A stretch of 64,000 nt of DNA from Streptomyces sp. S465 (GTDB lineage: Bacteria > Actinomycetota > Actinomycetes > Streptomycetales > Streptomycetaceae), in the NCBI RefSeq assembly GCF_026898115.1, contig NZ_CP114036.1:9418001-9482000 (forward strand), written 5' to 3'. Both the position numbers and the translations under genes were made by a program. Shown here in pieces: positions 13,501-25,500 of this stretch. Within the stretch, counting starts at the first letter, position 1; each line of letters opens with the position of its first letter. The notes below the pieces were generated by a model that was not told the DNA's origin, did not search any database, and saw only the letters and a list, made by a program, of their open reading frames with translations.

Positions 13501-16500
13501 GGAGTGGAGTCCGTCGCCCGCGATACGGCGGCGCCTGGTGTGATTCGTGCTGCTGCGGAGGCTGGCAAGAGTCCGGTGTTTGTGTTCTCGGGTGAGGGTG
13601 CGCAGTGGGTGGGGATGGCCCGGGGTTTGTTGGAGGGTTCGCCGGTGTTCGCGGGCCGGATGGCGGAGTGTGCGGCGGCTTTGGAGCCGTATGTGGATTG
13701 GTCGTTGTTGGCGGTGGTGCGGGGTGAGGAGGGTGCTCCGTCGCTGGATGGGGTGGATGTGGGTCAGCCGGTGTTGTTTGCGGTGATGGTGTCGTTGGCG
13801 GCGGTGTGGGAGTCCTATGGGGTGCGTCCGTCGGCTGTGGTGGGGCATTCGCGGGGTGAGATCGCGGCGGCGTGTGTGGCTGGTGCGTTGTCGCTGGCGG
13901 ATGCTGCCAGGCTGGTGGTGGCGCGGGGCCGGTTGCTGGTGGGTGCGCGGGGTGCGGGGGCGATGGTGTCGGTGGCGTTGTCGGCGGAGGGGGTGGGGGA
14001 GCGGTTGTCGGGTGGGTTGGAGATCGCGGCGGTGAACGGGCCCGCGTCGGTGGTGGTCGCGGGGGAACCGGCGGAGGTTGCCGGGTTCGCTGAGGCGTGT
14101 GAGGGGGACGGTATTCGTGTCCGGCGGGTCAGTGACGTGTTCGCTTTCCACACCAGCCAGATGGAGGCCATTGGTGAGGAGTTGGCGGCGGCGGTCGCTG
14201 GGTTGTCTCCGCGTGCGTCCGAGGTGCCGTTGTATTCGACGGTGACCGGCGAGCTGTTGGACACGGCCACGATGGATGCCGGGTACTGGCGGCGGAATCT
14301 TCGGGAGCCGGTGTGTTTCGAGGCCGCGGTTCGGGCGTTGCTGGGGGCGGGGCACGGGCTGTTCATCGAGGTCAGTCCGCATCCGGTGCTGACCGGCGCG
14401 GTGGAGCAGACCGCCGAACAGCAAGAGACTTCCGCCGTGGCTTTGGGCACGCTGCGCCGGGGCGAGGACGATCAGGAGCGGTTGCTGACGAGCCTGGCCC
14501 AGGCGTATGTGCATGGCGCGGATGTCGACTGGTCCGTGTGGTTCGAGGGCCTCGGTGCGCGGCGGGTCGAGTTGCCCACGTACGCCTTCGAGCACCAGCG
14601 GTACTGGCTGGACGCGGGTCGCGGGACGGCCGATGCGGCCGGGCTGGGGCTGGAGTCGGCGGGCCATCCGCTGCTCGGCGCGGTGGTGGTGCCGGCGTCG
14701 CAGGACGGTGTGGTGCTGACCGGGCGGTTGTCGTCGTACACGCATCCGTGGCTGGCGGATCATGTGATCGGTGGGTCGGTTCTGCTGCCGGGTACGGCCT
14801 TCGTGGAGCTGGCGTTGCGCGCCGGTGACGAGGTCGGCTGCGGGTTGCTGGAGGAGCTGACCCTGGAACAGCCGCTGGTGCTGTCCGGGGACCGCTCGGT
14901 GGCGGTGCAGGTGACCGTGGAGGCGCCGGACGAGACCGGGCGCCGTACCGTCGTCGTCCACTCCCGCCCCCAGGGCGGAGACGGCACATGGGACCGGAAC
15001 GCGACCGGCGTTCTGGCCGCGGCCGCCGCACCACCGGCCGAGGTCCTGGCGGTGTGGCCACCTGCCGACGCGCAGCCGGTGCCGGTGGACGGGCTCTACG
15101 AGCGGCTGGCCGACCGGGGTTACGGCTACGGGCCGGCGTTCCAGGGCCTCACGGCGGCCTGGCAGCAGGGGAACGAGGTGTTCGCCGAGCTCGCCCTGCC
15201 GGGCGGCGCGGAGGGCTTCGGTATCCACCCGGCACTGCTGGACGCCGCTCTGCATGCGTTGCTGCTCGAGACCGCGAACACCACCGACGACGAGAACGGC
15301 GAGAACGGCGAGAACCCCGGGCTGCGGGTGCCGTTCGCGTGGACCGGGGTACGGCTGCACGCGGTCGGCGCCTCCGCGCTGCGTGTGCGCCTGTCGCGGG
15401 AAGCCGGTGACACGGTGCGTCTGGCGGCGTACGACACCACCGGTCTGCCTGTCGTGTCGGTGGACGTGCTGCGGCTGCAACCCATCTCCACGGAGCGGCT
15501 GGCTCCTGCGGCCCCCGCGCGCGACGACGCGTTGTTCGAGCTGCGGTGGACGCCGGTGCCGGCACCGCAGGTGGCCGCGACGGACATCGTGACGCTGGAC
15601 ACCGACTGCGCCGGCCTCGCCGAGCTGATCGACAGCGGCGTACGGCTCGACGGCGTGGTGGTCGCCCCGGTCGAGCCCGGCGGTGAGGTGCACGCGCGCC
15701 TCGGCGCGGTGCTGCGGCTGATCCAGCGATGGGCGGACGCGCCGGCCCTTGCCGACTCGCGCCTCCTCGTGGTCACCCGCGGCTCGATCGCCGAGGAGCC
15801 CGATCCGGTGACGGCGGCGGTGTGGGGTCTGGTGCGTTCGGCGCAGGCGGAGCACCCTGGCCGGCTGCTGATCGTGGACGTGGACGCGGATGTGGACGCG
15901 GGTGGCGTGGCGGATGTCGTGTCCGTGGTGGTGGGGTGTGGTGAGCCGCAGGTGGCGGTGCGTGGGGACCGGTTCCTCGTGCCGCGTCTGGTGCGGTCCG
16001 CCGTGTCTGGTCTGGTGCCGCCTGTGGGTGTGCCGTGGCGTTTGGAGGTGGGTGCGCGCGGGACGTTGGAGAGTCTGGCGCTGGTGCCTGCTCCGTATGT
16101 GGCGGAGGAGTTGGCGCCGGGGGATGTGCGGGTGGCGATGCGTGCGGGCGGTGTGAACTTCCGGGATGTTCTCAATGCGTTGGGCATGTATCCGGGGGAT
16201 GCGGGTGCGCTGGGTAATGAGGGTGCGGGTGTGGTGCTGGCTGTCGGCTCGGACGTGGTCGGGGTGGGTGTCGGGGACCGGGTGATGGGTCTTTTCCCGC
16301 GTGGTGGGCTGGGTCCGGTGGCGGTGACTGATCATCGTCTTGTGGTGCGGGTTCCGCGGGGGTGGTCGTTCGCGGAGGCGGCGGCGGTGCCGACGGTGTT
16401 CTTGACCGCGGTGTATGGGCTGGTGGATCTGGCCGGTCTGCGGGCGGGTGAGTCGGTGCTGGTTCATGCGGGTGCTGGTGGTGTGGGTATGGCGGCGGTG

Positions 16501-19500
16501 CAGCTGGCGCGGTATCTGGGGGCGGAGGTGTATGCCACGGCGAGTCCTGGTAAGTGGGGTGTGCTGCGGGGGTTGGGTCTGGATGATGCGCATATTGCGT
16601 CGTCGCGGACGCTGGAGTTCGCTGAGAAGTTTCCTGCTGGTATCGATGTGGTGCTCAATTCCCTGGCGGGGGAGTTCGTGGACGCGTCGGTGGGGTTGTT
16701 GGCCGAGGGTGGCCGGTTCGTGGAGATGGGCAAGACCGATATCCGCGACGCGGCGACCATGCCGGTGTCGTACCAGGCCTTCGACCTGTTCGATGCCGGG
16801 AACGACCATATCCACGCCATGTTCGCCCAGCTGGTGGAGTGGTTCGACCGGGGTGAGTTGGGCCGGTTGCCGGTACGGGCGTGGGATGTCCGGGAGGCCG
16901 CGGAGGCGTTCCGGTTCATCAGCCAGGCGCGGCACGTCGGCAAGGTGGTGCTGACGATCCCGCGGGAGCTGGATTCGCGGGGTACCGTTTTGGTCACTGG
17001 GGCGAGTGGCACCCTGGGTGGGCTGGTGGCCGAGCGGCTGGTCACCGAGCACGGCGCCCGGCATCTGCTGCTGGTCAGCCGGCGCGGCGTGGACGCGGCC
17101 GTTGTCGGGAGGCTGACGGAGCTGGGCGCGACGGTGCGGGTGGCGGCCTGCGACGTGGCCGACCGCGACGCGCTGGCGGAGGTGCTGGCGGAGATCCCGG
17201 CCGCGCATCCGCTCACCGGCGTGGTCCATACGGCCGGTGTGCTGGACGACGGTGTCATCGGCTCGCTCACGCAGGAGCGGCTGGACACGGTGCTGCGCCC
17301 GAAGGCGGACGCGGTCGTCAACCTGCACGAGCTGACGGCGGACGAAGACCTCGCCGCCTTCGTCCTGTTCTCCTCCGCCGCTGGTACCTTCAACACGCCG
17401 GGCCAGGCCAACTACGCGGCGGCCAACGCCTACCTCGACGCCTTCGCCACCCAGCGCCACGCCGCCGGTCTTCCCGCTGTGTCGCTGGCGTGGGGCCTGT
17501 GGGCGCAGAGCAGCGCGATGACCGGTGACCTGGACGCCACCGACCGCGACCGGATGGCCCGTACGGGCGTCCTGCCGATCGAGACCGAGCACGGTCTGGA
17601 CCTGTTCGGCATCGCGCTGGGCGCCCAGAGGCCCGTCCTCGTGCCCGTCCGGCTGGACCTCGGCGTGATCGGCGGCCACCAGGAAGTGCCCGCGCTCCTG
17701 CGGCAGCTGGCTCGCACGGCGCCGCGGCGCGCCACCCAGGCGGCAGCCGGCCGGCAGCCCCTGCTCGAACGGCTCGCCGCCGCCACCGGGACCGAGCGGC
17801 ACCACATCCTGCTCCGGCTCGTCCAGACCGAGGTCGCCGCCGTCCTCGGCCACGCCACCCCGGCGGACATCCCCGCCGACCGGGCCTTCCGGGAGCTGGG
17901 CTTCGACTCGCTCACCGGCGTCGAGCTGCGCAACCGGCTCAACGCCGCCAGCGGCCTGCGGCTGCCCGCCACGCTGGTCTTCGACTACCCCACGCCGACC
18001 ACGCTGGTGCGCCACCTGCACGCCGAACTCGTCGGGGACGAGATGGGGGACGAGACGGCCCAGGCGGCCGAGACGGCCGTACGGGACCTGGCCCCCGCCC
18101 CGACCGCCGCCGACGACGACGCGATCGCGATCGTGGGCATGGCCTGCCGCTTCCCGGGCGGGGTGGCCGGCCCCGAAGAGCTGTGGCACCTGGTGTCCGG
18201 CGGCGGGGACGCGATCGGCGGGTACCCCACGGACCGCGGCTGGGACCTGGAGAGCCTGTACGACCCGGACCCCGACCACTACGGCACCGCCTACGCGCGC
18301 GGCGGCGGGTTCCTGGCCGACGTGAGCGGGTTCGATGCCGACTTCTTCGGCATCAGCCCGCGTGAGGCCACTGCGATGGACCCGCAGCAGCGGCTGCTGC
18401 TGGAGACCTCCTGGGAGGCCCTCGAGAGCGCGGGCATCGACCCCACCTCCCTGCGCGGCAGCGGTGTCGGCGTGTTCGTCGGTGCCATCGCCCAGGAGTA
18501 CGGGCCGCGCCTGGCCGAGAGCTCCGACGGGCTCGACGGGCACCTGCTGACCGGCACTACGACCAGTGTCGCCTCCGGCCGTATCGCCTACACCCTGGGC
18601 CTGGAGGGCCCGGCGGTCACGGTGGACACGGCGTGCTCCTCGTCACTGGTCGCGCTGCACCTGGCGGTGCAGGCGCTGCGCAACGGAGAGTGCTCGATGG
18701 CGCTCACCGGCGGTGTCACCGTGTTCTCCTCGCCCAGCTTCTTCGTGGACTTCTCCCGGCAGCGCGGGCTCGCGGCCGACGGCCGCTCCAAGCCGTTCTC
18801 GGACGCCGCCGACGGCATGGGCGGCGCCGAGGGCGTGGGCCTGCTGGTCGTGGAACGGCTCTCGGAGGCGCGGCGCAACGGCCACACCGTGCTCGCGGTG
18901 GTCCGCGGAAGCGCCGTCAACCAGGACGGTGCCTCCAACGGCCTCACGGCGCCCAACGGACCGTCCCAGCAACGTGTGATCCGCAAGGCGCTGGCCAACG
19001 CCCGGCTGAGTCCCGCCGACATCGACGTGGTGGAGGCGCACGGCACGGGCACGAAGCTCGGCGACCCGATCGAGGCGCAGGCGCTGATGGCCACGTACGG
19101 CCAGGAGCGCCCCGAGGACCGGCCGCTGTGGCTGGGCTCGGTCAAGTCCAACATCGGGCACACGCAGGCCGCCGCCGGTGTCGCCGGCGTCATCAAGATG
19201 GTGCTGGCCATGCGGCATGGCGCCATGCCGCGCACCCTGCACGTCGACGAGCCGTCCCAGCACATCGACTGGTCGGCCGGCACGGTGAGCCTGCTGGCCG
19301 AGGAGCGGCCGTGGCCGGAGGCCGGACATCCGCGCCGGGCCGCGGTGTCGTCGTTCGGCATCAGCGGCACCAACGCCCACGTCATCCTCGAACAGGGCCC
19401 CGCCGACGACCGGCCCGTGCGGGAGCCGAGCGGTGACCCGCGGCATCAGGGGGAGGTCCTGGTGCCGTGGGTGGTGTCGGCGCGGACCCCGGCCGCGCTC

Positions 19501-22500
19501 GCGGAGCAGGCGCGGCGGCTGGCCGGAGCGGTGGCCACCGGCGACGCGCGCCCTGTGGACGTGGGCCGCTCCCTGGTCACCGGCCGGGCGGCCCTGGAGC
19601 ACCGGGCGGTCGTCCTCGGCCGGGACCGGGACGAACTGCTGCGCCGCCTGACCGCGTTCGCCACGGGCCGGCCGGACGACGGCGTGCTGACCGGTACGGC
19701 CGACGTACTCGGCGCCGCGAAGACGGCGGTGCTCTTCACCGGCCAGGGCAGCCAGCGGATCGGCATGGGCCGGGAGCTGTACGCCGCCCATCCCGTCTTC
19801 GCCGCCGCCTTCGACGAGGTGTGCCACCACCTCGACCGGCATCTGGACGAGCCCGTCGCCGAGGCGCTGGAGAACGAGGAGACGCTCGGTCAGACGCGCT
19901 ACGCGCAGCCGGCGCTGTTCGCCGTGGAGGTCGCGCTGTACCGCCTCCTCCAGCACCACGGCCTGACCCCCGACTACCTCGCCGGGCACTCCCTCGGCGA
20001 ACTCGTCGCCGCCCACGTCGGCGGGGTGCTGAACCTGGCGGACGCCGCCGTGCTGGTCACCGCGCGCGGCCGCCTCATGCAGGCGGTGGCGGCCGACGGC
20101 GCCATGACGTCGGTCCAGGCGACCGAGGACGAGGTCCGCCGGGCCATCGGCGGTCTCGCGGACCGCGTGGACATCGCGGCGGTCAACGGCCCCGACGCCG
20201 TGGTGGTCTCGGGCGACATGGCCACCGTGGACGCGGTTGCCGAGCGGTTCGCCGCGCAGGGCCGCAGGACCCGGCGGCTCGGTGTCGGGCACGCCTTCCA
20301 CTCGCCGCACATGGACGCCGTCGTCGGCGCGTTCCGCGACATCGCGGCGACCTTGACCTACCACCGCCCGGCCGTCCCGATCGTCTCCAACGTGACCGGC
20401 CGGCTCGCCACCGACGAGCAGCTGACCTCGCCGGACTACTGGGCCGGGCACATCCGCCACGCGGTGCGGTTCGCCGACGGCGTCGCCTGGCTGGCCGGGC
20501 AAGGCTGCGGCACGTACGTCGAGGTCGGGCCCGACGCCACGCTGACCGCGCTCGTCGGCGGCGTCCTCGCCGACCGGCCCCACCTCGCCGTCAGCGCGCA
20601 GCGCCGCCGGTCCGGCGAGTACGAGTCCCTGCTCACCGCCCTGGCCGCCCTGTACGTCCACGGCACGGCCATCACCTGGGACGGGCTGTTCCCCGACGCG
20701 GACCGCGTCGACCTGCCCACGTACCCGTTCGAGCACCGGCGCTACTGGCGCGCGGCGGGCGCGCGGGCGGGTGACGCCACGAGCCTGGGCCAGGACACCA
20801 CCGCGCACGCCATCCTGAACGCGGTCGTGGAGCTGCCCGACGGCGGACACCTCGCCACCGGCCGCGTCTCCGTGTCCACCCACCCGTGGGTGGACGACCA
20901 CCGCATCGACGGCACGGTCGTGCTGTCCGGGACCACCTTCGTGGACCTGGCCCTGCACATCGGCGAGATGGTCGGGTGCCCGCACCTGAGCGACTTCACC
21001 CACCAGGAGTTCCTGGTCCTCGACGAGGCCGGAGGGCCGGGCACCGGCTCGGCGGAGGCGCAGGTCCAGGTGAGCGTGGGCGCCGCCGACGGCGACGGCC
21101 GGCGTACGGTGACCGTCCGCTCCCGGCCGCGCGACGCCGCGCCGGGAACGGACTGGACCGTGCACGGCAGCGGCACGCTCGGCCAGGAGCCGGCCACCGG
21201 GCACCGCCTGCCCGCCGCACCCGCGGGCCAGTGGCCGCCCGCCGGCGCCGAGCCGGTCGACACCGACGAGGTGTACCGGCTCCTCGAAGGGGTGGGCCTG
21301 GAGTACGGGCCGGTCTTCCACGGCCTGCGGCGCGCCTGGCGCGACGGCAGCACCCTCTACGGCGAGGCCGCGCTGCCCGAGCAGACCGACGCCGGCGCGT
21401 TCCGCGTCCACCCCGGCCTGCTCGACGCCGTCCTGCACCTGTTCGGAGCCCAGGGACTCGGGAACGCCGACGGGGCGCGGCTGCGCGTGCCGTTCTCCTG
21501 GAGCGGGGTCACCCTGCACGCCACCGGGGCCACCTCGGTGCGGGTCGCGCTCGAGGCGCGTACCCCCGAGACCCTCTCCCTGGAGCTCACGGACGACGAC
21601 GGCGCACCCGTGGCGAGCGTCGCGGAGCTGGTCACCCGTCAGGCGAGCCCGGCACAGCAGGCGAGCCGCGGCGCCCGGCTGTACGAACTCACCTGGACCG
21701 CGCTCGCACCGGCTTTCCGCGCCCCGGAGCGTACGGACACCTGGGTGACGCTCGGGGACACCACCTTGCCGGACGTCGCCCACTACGCGGACCTCGGCGC
21801 GCTGGTGTCCGCGCTCGGCGACGGCCTGCCCGCGCCGGAAGTCGTCGTCGCGGGGTGCGACGGCGCGGAGGGCGAGGACGCCGCCACCGGCGCCCACGCC
21901 GCCCTCGCGGCCACGCTCGACACGCTCCAGACCTTCCTCGCGCTCGACGAACTGGCGGACACGCGGCTCGTCCTCACCACCTCCGGCGCCGTGTCCGTGG
22001 CCGGGGAGGACGTCACCGACCTGGCGGCCGCCGCCGTGTGGGGCATGGCGCGCGTCGCCCAGACCGAGCACCCCGACCGCGTGACGATCGTCGACGGCGG
22101 GGCGGACGCGGCCCTGTCGGCGGCGATCGGCAGCGGCGAGCCCCAGCTCGCGGTCCGCGACGGGCTGTCGTACGTGCCCCGGGTCACCGCCGCCGCGGCG
22201 GCCCCGGACCGGGCGCCGACCTTCGCCGCCGACGGCGCGGTCCTCGTCACCGGCGGCACCGGCGTCCTGGGCGGGATCCTCGCCCGCCACCTGGTGACCT
22301 CGCACGGCGTACGGCACCTGGTGCTGCTCAGCAGGCAGGGCCCGCACGCCTCCGGGGCCGCGTCCCTGGTGCGGGAGCTCGCCGAACTGGGAGCCCAGGC
22401 CGACATCGTGGCGTGTGACGCCGCCGACCGCGACGCCCTCGCCGCGGTGCTCAAGCGGTACCCCGTCACCGCCGTGGTGCACGCCGCCGGTGTACTGGCG

Positions 22501-25500
22501 GACGCGACCCTGGCCAACCTCGGCCCGGCCGAACTCGGCACCGTGCTGCGGCCCAAGGCCGACGCCGCCTGGCACCTGCACGAGCTGACCGCGGACCGCG
22601 ACCTGGACGCGTTCGTGCTGTTCTCGTCGCTCGCGGGCACGGTGGGCAACGCGGGGCAGGCCAACTACGCGGCCGCCAATGCCTTCCTCGACGGGCTCGC
22701 CCAGCACCGGCGGGCGCACGGGCTGACCGCCGTGAGCATGGCCTGGGGGCTGTGGCACAGCGGTATGGCCGACACCCTCACGGACGCCGAGCGCGACCGG
22801 CTGGCCCGTACCGGCCTGCCGCCGATCCCGACCGACCAGGCGCTGCGGCTCTTCGACAGCGCCCTGGCCGCGGGGCGGCCGACCACGGTCAACACGGTGG
22901 TCGACACGGCGGCGATGGACGTGACGAGGCCGGTGCCCCCGGTCCTGCGCGACCTGCTCAGGACGACTGCCCGGCGCGGCACGGGCGCGGCCGACACCCC
23001 CACCGGGGCCCTGCGGCAGCAGCTCGCCGGGCTGAGCCGGGAGGAGGCGCACGGCGTCCTGCTCGACCTGGTGCGTACCCACATCGCCGGGGCGCTCGGC
23101 TACGAGTCCATCGACGCGGTCGAGCTGCGGCGGGACTTCCAGAAGCTCGGGTTCGACTCGCTGACCGCCGTGGAGCTGCGCAACAAGCTCAACACGGCGA
23201 CCGGGCTGCGGTTGCCCGCGACGCTGGTCTTCGACTACCCCAACCCGGCGGCGCTGGCCGACTTCCTCACCGGCCGGCTCCTCGACGCGGCCGAGGAGCC
23301 GAGGACCGCGCCGGCCGCCGCCGCGCCGGTCGCTACGCTCGATGAGCCGGTGGCGATCGTGGGTATGGCGTGCCGGTATCCGGGTGGTGTGGCCTCGCCG
23401 GAGGATCTGTGGCGGCTGGTGGCCGAGGGCGGGGACGCGATTACCGAGTTCCCGTCCGACCGTGGCTGGGACGTGGAGGGGCTCTATGACCCGGACCCGG
23501 AGAGTGTGGGGAAGTCGTACAGCAGGCATGGCGGTTTCCTGCACGACGCGGCGGAGTTCGACGCGGCGTTCTTCGGGATCAGTCCGCGTGAGGCGACCGC
23601 CACGGATCCGCAGCAGCGGTTGCTGCTGGAGACCGCCTGGGAGGCGCTGGAGCGCACGGGGCTGGACCCGGAGAAGCTGCGGGGCAGCCGCACGGGCGTG
23701 TTCGCGGGGCTGATGTACCACGACTACGGCGCGTGGACGCCGGGCGCCGCGGAAGGCTTTGAGGGGATGCTGTCGACCGGCAGCGCGGGCAGCGTGGCCT
23801 CGGGGCGGCTCTCGTACACCTTCGGGTTCGAGGGCCCGGCGGTGACGGTGGACACGGCGTGCTCGTCGTCGCTGGTGGCGTTGCATCTGGCGGCGCAGGC
23901 GCTGCGGAACGGTGAGTGTGATCTGGCGCTGGCGGGCGGGGCGACGGTCATGGCGACTCCGCAGACGTTCGTGGAGTTCTCGCGTCAGCGGGGTCTGGCG
24001 GCGGACGGCCGGTGCAAGTCGTTCTCGGACGATGCGGACGGCACCGGCTGGTCCGAGGGTGTGGGGCTGCTGGTGGTGGAGCGGTTGTCGGACGCGCGGC
24101 GCAACGGCCACCAGGTGCTCGCGGTGGTGCGGGGCAGTGCGGTGAACCAGGATGGTGCGTCGAATGGGTTGACGGCGCCGAATGGTCCGTCGCAGCAGCG
24201 GGTGATCCGGCAGGCGCTGGCCGGCGCCCGGCTGACCGCCAAGGACGTGGACCTGGTGGAGGCGCATGGTACGGGTACGACGTTGGGTGATCCGATCGAG
24301 GCGCAGGCGCTGCTGGCGACGTACGGTCAGGACCGTCCGGAGGACCGGCCGTTGTGGCTGGGTTCGGTGAAGTCGAACATCGGGCACGCGCAGGCCGCGG
24401 CCGGTGTCGCCGGCATCATCAAGATGGTGATGGCGATGCGCCACGGCAGGATGCCGCGCACCCTGCACGTGGGCGAGCCATCGCGGCATGTGGACTGGTC
24501 GGCGGGCGCGGTGAGCCTGCTGACGGAGGAGCGGGCGTGGCCGGAGGTGGGCCGGCCGCGCCGGGCGGCGGTGTCGTCGTTCGGGATCAGCGGCACCAAC
24601 GCGCACATCATCCTCGAACAGCCCGGGGAGCCGGCCCGGACCGTCCCGGCCGAGGACCTTCCGGCGGCCCCGGCCGCGCTGCCCTGGCCGGTGTCGGCCA
24701 AGTCGGCGGCGGCGCTGGACGCCGCGGTGGCCGCGGTGCGGGAGGCGGCCACCGGCCTGTCACCGGTGGACGTGGGCGCCACGCTCGCCCGCCGCTCGGT
24801 TTTCGAGCACCGCGCGGTCGTACTCGACGACGTGGTGGTGCGGGGTGTCGCCGCCGCGGGCCGGGTGGGCCTGCTGTTCACCGGCCAGGGCAGCCAGCGC
24901 TGCGGTATGGGGGCCGGCCTCTACCGGACGTTCCCGGTGTTCAAGGCCGCGTTCGACGAGATCGCCGCCCTGACCGGCATGCCTCTGGTGGAGCTGGTCG
25001 TGGAGGGCGGGGACGAGGAGGCGCTCACGGCCACCGGGGTGGCGCAGGTGGCGCTGTTCGCGGTCGAGGTGGCGCTGTTCCGCCTGCTGGAGTCGGTGGG
25101 CGTGACGCCCCACGCGGTCTGCGGGCACTCCGTCGGCCAGATCGCCGCGGCCCACGCCGCCGGTGTTCTCTCGCTCCCCGACGCGTGCCGCCTGGTGGCG
25201 GCGCGAGGCCGGCTGATGCAGGCCCTGCCGGAAGGCGGCGCGATGCTGGCCGTGGAGCTGCCCGAGGACACCGTCGCGGAGGCCCTGGCGGGGCTGACGG
25301 ACCGGGTGTCCGTCGCGGCGGTGAACGCGCCGACGTCCGTGGTGGTCGCGGGAGACGAGGCTGCGGTGGCCGAGCTGGAGCGCGGCTGGCGCGCGGCGGC
25401 GGTACGGGTCAAGCGGCTGTCGGTCAGCCACGCGTTCCACTCGCCGCTGATGGACCCCATGCTCGACGACTTCGCCGCCGCCGTGGACGGGCTGACCTTC

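Larger units (their letters stand above)
11992..18030 (+). other. Module M3: KS-AT(FAFH class)-DH-ER-KR-ACP, fully reducing
   Basis: KS 11992-13269 (Cys 12511) has loop MYGDYA at 12364. AT 13573-14610 has GHSRGE (Ser 13849) and FAFH (14140-14151). DH 14665 to about 15480 has His 14761 and Asp 15241 with an intact HxxxGxxxxP; a short Glu/Asn/Gly-rich repeat sits near 15289-15318. ER 16036-16968 has the NADPH motif GAGGVG near 16471 and a Tyr in LGMYPG (codon 16189), the residue linked to 2S configuration when an alpha branch is present. KR starts at 16981 (VLDDG, Tyr 17413). ACP serine is 17908. It is the only complete module with an ER. Confidence 0.93.
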
